Shown: one piece after another, positions 20,501 to 30,894 of the stretch
Numbering within the stretch: position 1 is the stretch's first letter
Layout: every line of letters begins with the position of its first letter
DNA from: Anisus vortex
Taxonomy: Eukaryota > Mollusca > Gastropoda > Planorbidae
Assembly: GCA_949126835.1 (NCBI GenBank)
Contig: OX421500.1
Span: 27,555,731-27,619,730, forward strand
Direction of reading: 5' to 3'
Length of the DNA: 64,000 nt
The notes under the pieces: generated by a model
Database searches by the model: none
Told to the model about the DNA's origin: nothing
Seen by the model: the letters and a program-made list of their open reading frames with translations, nothing else
Translations under genes and position numbers: made by a program

Positions 20501-22879
20501 TGAATGAAGTAATATTTATTCAATAACCTTCCTGTTTCCCCAGTCAAGACTAGCTATGAATGCAGTAATATTTATTAAATAACCTCCCTGTTTCCCCAGT
20601 CAAGACTAGCTATGAATGAAGTAATATTTATTAAATAAACTTCCGGTTTCCCCAGTCAAGACTAGCTATGAATGAAGTAATATTTATTCAATAACCTTCC
20701 TGTTTCCCCAGTCAAGACTAGCTAAGAATGCAGTAATATTTATTAAATAACCTCCCTGTTTCCCCAGTCAAGACTAGCTATGAAAGCAGTAATATTTATT
20801 AAATAACCTCCCTGTTTCCCCAGTCAAGACTATCTATGAATGCAGTAATATTTATTAAATAACCTCCCTGTTTCCCCAGTCAAGACTATCTATGAATGCA
20901 GTAATATTTATTAAATAACCTCCCTGTTTCCCCAATCAAGACTAGCTATGAATGCAGTAATATTTATTAAATAACCTCCCTGTTTCCCCAATCAAGACTA
21001 GCTATGAATGCAGTAATATTTATTAAATAACCTTCCTGTTTCCCCAATCAAGACTAGCTATGAATGCAGTAATATTTATTCAATAACCTTCTTGTTTCCC
21101 CAGTCAAGACTAGCTATGAATGCAGTAATATTTATTAAATAAACTTCCTGTTTCCCCAGTCAAGACTATCTATGAATGCAGTAATATTTATTAAATAAAC
21201 TTCCTGTTTCCCCAGTCAAGACTAGCTATGAATGCAGTAATATTTATTAAATAAACTTCCTGTTTCCCCAGTCAAGACTAGCTATGAATGCAGTAATATT
21301 TATTAAATAACCTCCCTGTTTCCCCAGTCAAGACTAGCTATGAATGCAGTAATATTTATTAAATAAACTTCCTGTTTCCCCAGTCAAGACTAGCTATGAA
21401 TGCAGTAATATTTATTAAATAAACTTCCTGTTTCCCCAGTCAAGACTAGCTATGAATGCAGTAATATTTATTAAATAACCTCCCTGTTTCCCCAGTCAAG
21501 ACTAGCTATGAATGAAGTAATATTTATAAAATAAACTTCCTGTTTCCCCAGTCAAGACTAGCTATGAATGAAGTAATATTTATTAAATAAACTTCCTGTT
21601 TCCCCAGTCAAGACTAGCTATGAATGTAGTAATATTTATTCAATAACCTTCCTGTTTCCCCAGTCAAGACTAGCTATGAATGAAGTAATATTTATTAAAT
21701 AAACTTCCTGTTTCCCCAGTCAAGACTAGCTATGAATGAAGTAATATTTATTAAATAAACTTCCTGTTTCCCCAGTCAAGACTAGCTATGAATGCAGTAA
21801 TATTTATTAAATAACCTCCCTGTTTCCCCAGTCAAGACTAGCTATGAATGCAGTAATATTTATTAAATAACCTCCCTGTTTCCCCAGTCAAGACTAGCTA
21901 TGAATGCAGTAATATTTATTAAATAACCTCCCTGTTTCCCCAGTCAAGACTAGCTATGAATGCAGTAATATTTATTAAATAACCTCCCTGTTTCCCCAGT
22001 CAAGACTAGCTATGAATGCAGTAATATTTATTAAATAACCTCCCTGTTTCCCCAATCAAGACTAGCTATGAATGCAGTAATATTTATTAAATAACCTCCC
22101 TGTTTCCCCAGTCAAGACTATCTATGAATGCAGTAATATTTATTAAATAACCTCCCTGTTTCCCCAATCAAGACTAGCTATGAATGCAGTAATATTTATT
22201 AAATAACCTTCCTGTTTCCCCAATCAAGACTAGCTATGAATGCAGTAATATTTATTCAATAACCTTCCTATTTCCCCAGTCAAGACTAGCTATGAATGCA
22301 GTAACAGCAGGAGACTACTCACGTCCATTGAGAATTTCACAGTTTATTGGGGAACTTGATTCTGGGTTCAGGTAAAAAAAAATAATTGCTATATATAGTG
22401 TATTATATCAGTTTCCACTTGAAGTAGTGGATTACATATTTGTATTACAATAGAAATAGTAATATATTAAACAGTAATATAGAAAGTCTAAGAAAGATTA
22501 ATATTAAAAAAATAGCTTTTACTGTGCTAATATAATGTAAAATATTTCTTTTCTAAACACAAACTTTTTTAAAAATTCTTTACAAACTCTATTTGGATAC
22601 TCAACACTTTTGAATACTTCATAATCATTTTTATGTGGTTAGGTTCTATTATTTACTTAAATAATGAACTAAATTTACTTTGGGTTCTTGTTTTAAAAAA
22701 AAATTTTTTTGTCTTGATAACCAATTAAGAAATGTATTTATTTATATCTGTACAGATTATTGAATTTGAAAAATGATGCCCTGAGGAAGAAATTTGACGG
22801 CTTGAAATATGATGTGAAAAAATGTGAGGAAGTCGTTTATGATTTAACTATTAGAGGACTTGTCAACAAGAATGCCTGA
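8479..22879 (+). CDS. TSN: Translin gene, 7 coding exons (221 aa)
   Basis: Joining 8479-8547, 14311-14404, 15520-15610, 16372-16487, 16837-16916, 22280-22371 and 22756-22879 gives an open frame of 221 residues, close to the 228 of vertebrate translin and colinear with it. All introns are GT-AG. Conserved segments are EIRTVVRDIEQTAREIQT, NQYYRFNDHWRFV (basic nucleic-acid-binding region), GFHIDLDDYLMGIL, VTAGDYSRP (the proposed GTP-binding VTAGD, residues 158-162), LDSGFRLLNLKNDALRKK and the C-terminal YDVKKCEEVVYDL..RG helix. Translin forms octamers and, with TRAX, the C3PO ribonuclease that acts in RISC activation and tRNA processing; translin itself is the non-catalytic, RNA/DNA-binding subunit. 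The ATG is preceded by an in-frame TAA at 8404. The 5.8 kb first intron and the 5.4 kb fifth intron are swollen by repeats. Confidence 0.93.
8990..12620. repeat. Roughly 0.85 kb module in three diverged tandem copies (TSN intron 1)
   Basis: The same ordered blocks recur three times: 'ttcta/gaaaaattccaactg' (9179, 10919, plus an extra one at 9019), 'gtgtttac..gtgacgtcac' (9304, 10101, 11016), 'cagtcagaa..ccttagaa' (9412, 10211, 11120), 'cacttcctgtcccaaga' (9613, 10340; decayed in the third), 'ccaaaggaggtaactc' (9869, 10600; decayed near 12480) and 'cacagaaatggaatcgct' (9976, 10707, 12556). Copy 3 is longer only because an 823-bp hAT element sits inside it. Each copy carries a TGACGTCA-type palindrome. 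Confidence 0.7.
11250..12072. mobile_element. Non-autonomous hAT element with 8-bp TSD
   Basis: Termini CAGGGCTGTATAGTCG and CGACTATACAGCCCTG are exact inverted repeats. The flanking duplication is ATGCCTAC (11242-11249 and 12073-12080). Subterminal 'aaagtcgac/aaagtcaaagtcg' repeats occur at both ends. There is no transposase ORF in its 823 bp. Confidence 0.93.
12621..14310. other. AT-rich remainder of TSN intron 1
   Basis: Long A/T runs. No coding exon, RNA gene or recognised repeat apart from short simple sequence. Confidence 0.5.
14311..14404 (+). CDS. TSN: TSN coding exon 2 (residues 24-55)
   Basis: Acceptor TTTTTTTTAAATAG, donor AATA|GTAAGT. It reads EIRTVVRDIEQTAREIQTSL..., the strongly conserved first long helix of translin. 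It ends in phase 1. Confidence 0.93.
14436..14500. repeat. 24-bp tandem repeat near the TSN exon 2 donor
   Basis: About 2.7 copies of 'ccttagttacacacatatat..' starting 32 nt after the GTAAGT donor at 14405. Small, but it adds to the set of repeats abutting splice sites. Confidence 0.7.
15184..15410. repeat. Dispersed repeat A, copy 2 (TSN intron 2)
   Basis: It aligns with 18721-19090: 'ggacaagccttcaggctct' against 'ggactagcctttcggctct', then 'ccatgtaac'-like and 'ttccacagcc' blocks, ending 'ccatgcgtt.gccc.ccagtg'. The interior is shortened. A run of G occurs near 15246-15257. Confidence 0.65.
15520..15610 (+). CDS. TSN: TSN coding exon 3 (residues 55-85)
   Basis: Acceptor TTTCAG|GTTTC, donor TTACAG|GTAAAT. 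It reads FCENALSKFHKIQEQYQHLA and ends ..IPLNQYY(R). An AG six bases upstream (15512-15513) would shift the frame, so the second AG is chosen. Confidence 0.9.
16372..16487 (+). CDS. TSN: TSN coding exon 4 (residues 85-124)
   Basis: Acceptor CTCTCTCAAG, donor TTGGAG|GTTTAA. It reads FNDHWRFVTQRIVYMCALVI then YLKEERLVSREEVAEMIG, matching the translin basic region and following helix. The weak donor is followed almost at once by a minisatellite. Confidence 0.93.
16490..16735. repeat. AT-rich tandem repeat abutting the TSN exon 4 donor
   Basis: Starting 2-10 nt after the donor at 16488, sequence repeats as 'aagattattgaatcatttaa' units, then as 'aagattattaagtaattaa' units of about 20 bp. It ends about 100 bp before the exon 5 acceptor. 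Confidence 0.8.
16837..16916 (+). CDS. TSN: TSN coding exon 5 (residues 124-150)
   Basis: Acceptor CTTTGCTTTCAG, donor GAATTG|GTGAGT. It reads KVNKEDGFHIDLDDYLMGIL then NLTNEL and ends in phase 0. Confidence 0.93.
17684..17754 (+). repeat. First unit of the 56-bp splice-acceptor array, left of the Helitron
   Basis: One unit of the array at 20001-22336, with the decoy acceptor TTTCCCCAG|TCAAG at 17737/17738. It ends 'actagctatgaa' where the Helitron begins. The array resumes at 20000 with the exact continuation 'tgaagtaatattt'. Confidence 0.9.
18376..19880. repeat. About 340-bp tandem repeat inside the Helitron (about 3.5 copies)
   Basis: The marker 'aaataccgaaagaaac' recurs at 18440, 19198, 19540 and 19866. 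'ttcgctacgttataata' and 'cttatgcatatg.cagggtca' recur in step. Units 2-4 are spaced 342 and 326 bp apart. Unit 1 is longer by about 400 bp because repeat A is inserted in it. Confidence 0.85.
18721..19090. repeat. Dispersed repeat A, longest copy
   Basis: GC-richer than its surroundings and inserted within unit 1 of the Helitron's internal repeat. It runs from 'ggactagcctttcggctct' to 'gcccgccagtgtattctta' and includes a run of 18 C near 19006. The ORFs here are short on both strands and not convincing. Confidence 0.65.
20001..22336 (+). repeat. 56-bp minisatellite built on the TSN exon 6 acceptor (41 units)
   Basis: The unit runs GCAGTAATATTTATTAAATA-ACCTCCCTGTTTCCCCAG-TCAAGACTAGCTATGAAT. 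It holds a strong pyrimidine tract, the acceptor AG and the first coding bases of exon 6. Spacing is constant: the first acceptor is at 20038/20039 and the real one at 22279/22280, 2241 bp or 40 units apart. Ten units read CCAA or CAAA instead of CCAG and so lack AG. Thirty decoy AGs remain, plus the genuine last one. Reading on from any decoy gives SRLAMN(A/E)VIFIK and a TAA stop. Confidence 0.97.
22280..22371 (+). CDS. TSN: TSN coding exon 6 (residues 151-181)
   Basis: It reads SRLAMNAVTAGDYSRPLRIS then QFIGELDSGF(R), with the VTAGD motif. It is the last member of a 56-bp array whose units all contain this acceptor (CTATTTCCCCAG) and the first 21 or so exon bases. Only this copy continues into translin coding sequence (GCAGTAACAGCAGG rather than GCAGTAATATTTATT). 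Donor TTCAG|GTAAAA. Confidence 0.93.
22756..22879 (+). CDS. TSN: TSN coding exon 7 (residues 181-221, stop)
   Basis: Acceptor ATCTGTACAG. It reads LLNLKNDALRKKFDGLKYDV then KKCEEVVYDLTIRGLVNKNA and the TGA stop at 22877. The C-terminal tail is slightly shorter than in vertebrates. Confidence 0.93.
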
Positions 22880-25582
22880 TTAGGGAAGACTGTATCTAAA
22901 GCAATGACAATTTAAACTAAGAACTTCTATTGTGCAATGAGTCCTGTATTAAATTAAAAAAACTGTATTGGATGTGATCAAAAAATGTTCTCCTAAAGAG
23001 CACATAGCAAGCTGGCATTTAATTTAAAGTAGTGTCCCTTTTTAAAACAGTTCTTTCCTGAATATATTATCTGTTATAGCCAGCTTTTAATTTGTCACTT
23101 TAAATTTGTTTTCTTATTATCTTGGGAAAAAACACAACAGGAAACAGTTTCAATCTGCTAATTTATCTTAGTAACCATAGTAACAAAGCAGAGAGTTGTT
23201 GAATACAATAAACAATAACTTAGTTTGCTGGAGATTGTATGTGTCAATAAAATATGTTGCTTTAAGTTGTTTATGTTCATTTGTTGTATTCAGATACATT
23301 CATGAGAAAATAAAAGTTTTACTTAACATTCAAAATACTATTTGTATTTTCTACACTTGCATATTTCTTTCAATTATTTCAAGAGTTAAAACAATAACAA
23401 GATTCATTTTCTTTGTTACTAGTTTAAAGTTCAAAGTTCACCAGTCGATATACATGTGTTGGCCACACAAAAACTAGTTTGCATGACAATGAAAGAATAT
23501 TATTCTTTTTTTTTATAGTTGTTTTATACTATTAGTCTAAAATGCAAACTAACATTGCTCAGCTATCATAACATAAAGGAGAAGTTGAAGTCAAATTGTT
23601 TTCATTAATACAATAGAAAGTCTTGACCTTTTCAATAGGTCAAGGTTCATGAACTTTGGCAACACAAAAAATGCTTCTGATGGTGTTTGATAATTTATTT
23701 CAACCTTGACGGCCAGTTCTGTTCTTTTAGAAATATACAAAGGCTACAAGATTAGTTATGAGGAATCCGTTTTTAAATCAAAAGTGAGTGTGCGATAATT
23801 AAACTAGAAGTTTTTGTTGCATTAAGTTAAATTTGGCTTGATTAATAAAATAAAGTAGTCAAGAGTAGTGGTTCTTGGTTATGAAAAAAACATGATCTAT
23901 AGATGCATTAAACAAAAATTCTTTTGCGTCAAACAATAAGTTTGGGAATAAAAATAGGTGATTCTTCACGTCTGAAGTTAACAATCCATTGTATTCTTTC
24001 GGCAACAGCTTTTGGAAATGAAATAAAATTGAATCCCCTACATCTTTTCTTCCTCACAGTACATCCAATAACGCAGTAGACAGACATGTCTTATTAATAA
24101 ATGAACGAATAGGACCGGAAATGTTGGTACACAATGCATGCATAATCATCAAGACTTGGAAATATAACCTGGTGATTGCAGAAATATATTTTTCTTACCT
24201 TTTATTTTTACTTGAGACTTTAACTACTGAAAGGGTATTAATAAAAAATGTAGACAGATTTTGCAAATATTTTTTAAGAATATCTTACAATATGATGTAA
24301 TGTATTCTATAGTAAATGTACAAAACCTATCATGTCAATGTGACCTCCGTGATAACTAAAGGGTTTCAAACACTGGTGAACACCATTTTTTGGCTAAAAT
24401 ATCATTTTTTTTCTCCTTTAAAGTATTATCAAATATTAAAATAAAAATTAGTCCTACAAAAATGACCAAAGTTCTTAATTTCTCATATTAAAATTTCAGA
24501 AAATGTTTACAATTATATTATTAAAACAATAGGAAAACATGTCCATTGTATCATCAAACACATTAAAGAAATAAACTGTCATTAGATGGATTAGTATTCA
24601 GACCATGTAGGTCTATAGTGTTAGTTAAAACAGCATTTACTGTCTATGAAGCCATAGTATACAAGTACAAGGGGATTGTGTGGTAAGTTCAATACCCTTT
24701 GCCCCAACTAATGTCAGGTACACATTAGGGCAAGTAGATAAAGGGACATGAGCCCCCTCTGCTTGACTTTGGTACAAGTAATGGGACACCAGACCTTCAG
24801 TATGTTAATTTCAACTGGCTGCCCTGTGACCACAAGATGGATTTTATAAGAAACATAAAATAATTTATAACATTTTGTTTTCTCTTTATATAACCAGTTT
24901 CAAATAAAAGAGTTATAATAATATTCAGTCTATGGATTGACTTTTCATGTTTTATTTTAAAGATATTTCTGAACTGTGAAAATTGTATACAAACTTTATT
25001 TTAAGAATGTTATTTTTTTAACCATTTTGGTCAAAATGGAATTTTTTAAAAAATTTCTATATATTTATTTTAATATAAAGCTATTACACAATATTATATC
25101 ATTATTTTACTGGATAATGAAGTTTTCTTTCATGAGCTCTTTATATGTCGATGCCAGAGAAATATGTCTGCCAAATTATGTTTTTTTTTAATTTTATCTT
25201 ATTCTTATACATTACAGACGCTCCTTCTATAAAGAAGATTAATTAAACATAGTTATACACAATATTTATAACTTGAATATCATTGTAAATATACTGTAGA
25301 TTAAAAAAAAACTAAATAATAATATTAAAATCAAAACTAATTGCTGAGCAGCTTCAAAATTTTAATATACCAATAAATGTGGATGTCCTTAATAAAGTCA
25401 TGCAAATAATTTCCAGGATAAAGATAAAGTGAAACATTAAAGAGTCATCTCAATTTTAATTCAATGTATAATCACAGATATACAATTCATTCAAGGCAAG
25501 AATTGACATAATTTACTTTATCTTTCTACAAGGAAAAAAATTCCATTGTAAAATATTTCCATCCAGAGAAGACAAATTAAAT
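22880..25582. other. TSN 3' UTR and downstream gene-free DNA
   Basis: No further coding exon. The 3' UTR probably ends near 23230-23270, after the AATAAA signals. 24660-24790 contains 'gccccaactaatgtcaggta', a decayed piece of the SINE at 53109-53315. Confidence 0.5.
23207..23251 (+). promoter_or_regulatory. TSN: TSN polyadenylation signals
   Basis: AATAAA at 23207-23212 and again at 23246-23251, about 330-370 nt after the stop codon, followed by T/GT-rich sequence. These are plausible cleavage signals; no transcript evidence is available. Confidence 0.45.
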
Positions 25583-25909
25583 GAAATAACAGATGCATTA
25601 TTTAGTACAGATGTCTTAGTGAATTAAACAGTTGCATTATTTAGTACAGATGTCTTAGTGAATGAAACAGTTGCATTATTTAGTACAGAGTCTTAGTAAA
25701 TGAAACAGTTGCATTATTTAGTACAGATGTCTTAGTGAATGAAACAACAGTTGCATTATTTAGTACAGATGTCTTAGTAAATGAAACAACAGTTGCATTA
25801 TTTAGTACAGATGTCTTAGTAAATGAAACAACAGTTGCATTATTTAGTACAGATGTCTTAGTAAATGAAACAACAGTTGCATTATTTAGTACAGATGTCT
25901 TAGTAAATG
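25583..25909 (+). repeat. 42-bp minisatellite (about 8 units)
   Basis: Unit 'gaaacaacagttgcattatt..tagtacagatgtcttagtaaat'. The first units lack one ACA (39 bp) and one has lost two bases. The 42-bp period keeps one frame open as a 14-residue repeat, NETTVALFSTDVLV, in 25735-26040. No flanking coding similarity exists, so I treat it as a non-coding minisatellite. Confidence 0.85.
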
Positions 25910-28329
25910 ATTTTCAATTCTTTAAAAAAAAAACATCATTGGAACTCAACATAAAGGCTAACAATAATAATTCCATTCACCTGATGAATACAAAAATATT
26001 TTTACCAAGGCTACACATTGGTTTACTATTTACTTTTTGAAAATTATTTTTTATACCAGGAAAATATATTGTGTTTATCAATACCGGTAATACAGTAGAT
26101 GGTTGTTTTAGTTTTTTTTAAATAATTTAACCGTTAACTTGCAAATCAAATTCAACAATATATTCATCTTATTAAACTAAGCTATACTTTGGTAAAATTC
26201 TTTACAAATAATTTGAGGAACCCTAAATCATACAATAACTTGAAGTATAAAATCGAACAATAAATTGTTTCCAAGATTCTACAGTACAATGACAGATATG
26301 AGTATACATTGTTGTGTTTCTGGTACATTGTGCAATCCATACGATTGCGTAGCCACTACAATGCATAGTTAACCTTTTCATTTCCCCCAGATAGTAGGCC
26401 TACCCATTAATTTAATGTTGGGTTTTTATCAAGAGAACCTTTTAAACCACAAAAATAAACCCATGTCTTTCTGTCTTTAAAACCCCAATAATAAACTATA
26501 TCTTTTGAAAACACAAAATGATTTTCTACAACAAAATATTGAATCTATTTAGAAAAAAAACAACAACAGTCAATTGATCAAATTGACAAAATGATTAACA
26601 ACTTCAACTTAGTCATTTGTACAAATGAAAATTGTAGACGAGAAATTAAACTAAACAAATTGACTTAACATTTTGCACTTCAAATTTGTTTCAAAGCAAT
26701 AGGCTATGCTAGACCCCCAAACTGGTGTACATTTAAAAATGTAAGGAACAGATACAGTTTATACAATTTCATGTAGTGGTCAGATTTGTATATTGAAGAG
26801 TTTGAACATTCTTGATTTAGTACACAAGTCACTGTAACAGTATCTTCACAATGGTCATTCCATTGACTTATAACTTACGAGTGTTTAGGCTTTGTAGACC
26901 ATGCACTATATTGTACATTCCTAATTCTTCCAAATACTTTTATTTTTTTCTGTTGCCAATTAAAATATTTCCTTTAGTTTCTGTCTTTGTCCATTTCCTA
27001 GAATCTATTTTCACACAGATTGGAAATCTGAGAAACAAAACAACACTAATTAATTTACATGTACAAGTTATACAATAAATAGATTTATCTCTGTACACAT
27101 ATATATAGAGAGAGATTTATATATATAAGTGACCATCATTACAATTACATCAATATTATATAAAAATATCAAAGCTAAAATAGACACACATACATAGAAA
27201 AACAATCAATGTTTAATCTGTTTAAAGTTAAAGCATAATTATTAACATTTTCTCCCTGAGGCATAGAATAATAGAATAGGTTGCCTGAACTAGACATCAA
27301 ATTACAGCATTTAAAACTATGATTGAAATGAATGACAAGACTTAAAACAAAGTAAGAATGGTACCAAAAAATATTGCCACATCTATGTTTAATAAAATAA
27401 TATATGGCTAGGAATTACTTGTGGTTGAAAATTATCTTTGAAATAATTAAACATAAAGTATGTCATTAAAACATACTTTACCTTTCATGATTCATTGTGT
27501 CCTACTTAGGTTAGTGAACTTTTTAAAGGGAAACCATCTTAACTTGGGTCAGTAGCTTACATCTCTATTCAAGGGAGACAGTCCATCACTCATGGAATTT
27601 TCATATGAAAAAAAAATGCATTTGATAGAATGTTTAAAAACAAATAAGTACAATCTATTGAAAAAAAATTGAATGAAAGTTTTAAAATAAGAACATTAAA
27701 AAAGTATTGATTAAATGACAAAAACAAATGTAGGCCCTACCTTTTTTTTATAAACACAGAATCAACTCTCATTTCTTTTCAAGACTGCTCTGTTGGTAAA
27801 AAAATATAGGTTAAAACTTTTTCTTTAACAACTACATTTAATAGACATTCTAGTATAGGCCTAATTAATGTGAGATAGCATTTTAGTTGTATATTCTTAT
27901 TACATTTGTAAAAGTTCCTTTCTATGAATCTTAATGACCATAACTTACAAATATTAACCAAACAAAATAGAAACAAATTCTTAAACTTAAAGTAGAGTCA
28001 TTAAATTAAAGTTAAAGGTGGGGCAAGGTCTATAGGGGCCTAATAACGTGAAAGGTAAGTCTATACAAAAATCTAAATTCTTAATTAAGTCCTTAATTAA
28101 GTCATATATTGTTGGTAAAATCCAACGATAGAGTCGCACCGCTCGCGACGCCATGTTGTTAATGTCAATAAGCCGGTTTGACAGGTAGTTGCCAGTTTGG
28201 CCCACGCTTGCCACAGTGTTGTAATATGTTATTCGAAGAGGTGAAACTAATTACAATAGCTCTTGTATGTTATAAAACTAGATCCTCGATTATAAATTTG
28301 TAGGGTTGTTAATGTTATTTAAAATAAAT
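25910..28329. other. Gene-free AT-rich intergenic DNA
   Basis: No gene found. It holds a LINE relic at 27779-27945 and a 28100-28165 segment that recurs inverted at 35820-35875 ('aacatggcgtcgcgagc'). Confidence 0.5.
27779..27945 (-). mobile_element. LINE reverse-transcriptase relic
   Basis: The minus-strand frame contains NKNIQLKCYLTLIRPILEC, the same RT segment as at 8167-8234. Both sides are decayed. Confidence 0.45.
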
Positions 28330-29845
28330 TTTAATATTTAAGACTTTAAGTTTAAAACCCGATGACATTGACGTTTATTTCTAATAGAGGTTATATAGCA
28401 AAAAACGGTATGTCCCTATCGGATACGATTTTGCCTAAACTAGTTTATGTAAAAAGTAAATGGGCATATGGGTGGATGTACTAGTAGTCACTGCTCATGT
28501 GCCTAAAGTTTTGACTTTGTATCTATAACTTTCTTAAAGATGTACAAGTTTAAAACGCGATGATATTGCAGTCTTTTTCTAATAGAGGTTATATAGCAAA
28601 AAACGGTATGTCCCTATCGGATACGATTTTGCCTAAACTAGTTTATGTAAAAATTAAATGGGCATATGGGTGGATGTACTAGTAGTCACTGCTCATGTGC
28701 CTAAAGTTTTGACTTTGTATCTATAACTTTCTTAAAGATGTACAAGTTTAAAACGTGATGATATTGCAGTCTTTTTCTAATAGAGGTTATATAGCAAAAA
28801 ATGGTATGTCCCTATCGGATACGATTTTGCCTAAACTAGTTTATGTAAAAATTAAATGGGCATATGGGTGGATGAACTAGTAGTCACTGCTCGTGTGCCT
28901 AAAGTTTTGACTTTGTATCTATAACTTTCTTAAAGATGTACAAGTTTAAAACGCGATGATATTGCAGTCTTTTTCTAATAGAGGTTATATAGCAAAAAAC
29001 GGTATGTCCCTATCGGATACGATTTTGCCTAAACTAGTTTATGTAAAAATTAAATGGGCATATGGGTGGATGTACTAGTAGTCACTGCTCATGTGCCTAA
29101 AGTTTTGACTTTGTATCTATAACTTTCTTAAAGATGTACAAGTTTAAAACGCGATGATATTGCAGTCTTTTTCTAATAGAGGTTATATAGCAAAAAACGG
29201 TATGTCCCTATCGGATACGATTTTGCCTAAACTAGTTTATGTAAAAATTAAATGGGCATATGGGTGGATGAACTAGTAGTCACTGCTCGTGTGCCTAAAG
29301 TTTTGACTTTGTATCTATAACTTTCTTAAAGATGTACAAGTTTAAAACGCGATGATATTGCAGTCTTTTTCTAATAGAAGTTATATAGCAAAAAACGGTA
29401 TGTCCCTATCGGATACGATTTTGCCTAAACTAGTTTATGTAAAAATTAAATGGGCATATGGGTGGATGAACTAGTAGTCACTGCTCGTGTGCCTAAAGTT
29501 TTGACTTTGTATCTATAACTTTCTTAAAGATGTACAAATTTAAAACACGATGATATTTCTAATAGAGATTATATAGCAAAAAACGGTATGTCCCTATTGG
29601 ATTCGATTTTGTCTAAACTAGATTATGTAAAAATTAAATGGGCATATGGGTGGATGTACTAGTAGTCACTGCTTATGTGCCTAAAGTTTTGACTCTGAAT
29701 CTATAACTTTCTTAAAGATGTACAAGTTTAAAACGCGATGATATTGCAGTCTTTTTCTAATATAGGTTATATAGCAAAAAACGGTATGTCCCTATCGGAT
29801 TCGATTTTGCCTAAACTAGATTATGTAAAAATTAAATGGGCATGA
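28330..29845. repeat. 198-bp satellite, 8 copies
   Basis: The marker 'cggtatgtccctatcgga' recurs at 28406, 28604, 28802, 29000, 29198 and 29396 (period 198), then in two more diverged units at about 29588 and 29783. Middle units are almost identical, so homogenisation is recent. The array stops abruptly at '..aaatgggcat', where the LINE begins. Confidence 0.95.
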
Positions 29846-29901
29846 GGAGATAGGACATCCAGGTTCTGGGCATCTGTGAGAGCCGCTGGAATGGGTGTGG
29901 T

Positions 29902-30537
29902 ATGAAAACACTCAACAGTGGAGAGAAAATTCTATATTCAGGACATGTAGAAGAAAACCATGGGCACTCAGAAGGTGTTGCCATCATGATGTCCCCACTA
30001 GCAGCAAAAGCACTTATAGAATGGCAACCAGTCTCATCCAGAATCATGACAGCCAGATTCAATTCCAAGGGGAGAAAAGTCACCTTTATCCAATGTTACT
30101 CGCCTACCAACGACGCAGATGAAGAGACAAAAAAGAACTTCTACGATTCCCTACAGACCACAGTAAATGATCTCCCTAAAAGAGATATTATGCTAGTGAT
30201 GGGAGACTTCAACGCAAAAATAGGAAAAGACAACATAGGTAAAGAAACGATCATGGGAACCCACGCCCTGGGTATAATGAACGAAAACGGGGAACTCTTT
30301 ACAGACTTCTGTGCCTTTAACGACCTGGTCATTGGTGGCAGCATATTCCAGCACAAAAACATACACAAAGAAACCTGGATCTCTCCGGATAACCGCACCA
30401 AAAACCAGATCGACTTTATCAATATATCTAGAAAATGGAGACGATCCCTACAAGACACAAGATCCAAAAGAGGGGCAGATGTAGCCTCGGACCACCATTT
30501 AGTGATGGGAACCATCAAAGTCAAGCTTCGAGCCTAA
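29902..30537 (+). pseudogene. LINE apurinic-like endonuclease (craniofacial development protein 2-like)
   Basis: A 211-codon open frame, with one in-frame TAG and the ICESRW motif just upstream. Expected catalytic elements of the exonuclease-endonuclease-phosphatase fold are visible: Glu in ESRW (upstream), GDFNAKIG near residues 97-104 and the terminal SDHHLV. The domain would nick target DNA for retrotransposition. The first strand, with ESRW, lies before the first ATG of the open frame, so activity is doubtful. Confidence 0.75.
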
Positions 30538-30582
30538 AGAGACACAGCAAATCGACCCCACATAAAGTTTAATACCCAGCGG

Positions 30583-30894
30583 TTGAAAGAGAAAAATTGC
30601 AGAGACACGTTCTCAACTGTTAATGGCTGTCTCCGCAACATATTAAAGATTCGGTGGACAGAAAAAGTAAAGATTACTGACTTGTGGCGACGAACAAATC
30701 AGGATCCCCTCGAACAGCAGATCGCCAGGAGAAAGTGGCGGTGGATTGGGCACACCTTACGGAAGCCCCCACAGGACATCACGCGACAGGCTCTGCAGTG
30801 GAACCCCCAGGGTAAAAGACGGGTTGGTCGCCCGAAGACCACCTGGAAACGCTCCTGCGAGGAGGAAATGGCAACCTGTCATGGGGTGAACTAA
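30583..30894 (+). pseudogene. LINE ORF2 C-terminal tail
   Basis: It reads ..ILKIRWTEKVKITDLW, then RRKWRWIGHTLRKPPQDITR and GKRRVGRPKTTWKRSCEEEM, the standard C-terminal region after the RT of many invertebrate LINEs. The RT itself is deleted. Related sequence continues past the stop to about 30975 (RVRWRAVAEALCSTRN). Confidence 0.75.

Noticed and set aside
20001..22336. CRISPR-like array of regular units
   Set aside because: Units are contiguous with no unique spacers, and the sequence is eukaryotic intron; this is a minisatellite.
30141..30524. 127-codon minus-strand ORF
   Set aside because: Antisense shadow of the LINE endonuclease frame, which carries the recognisable motifs.
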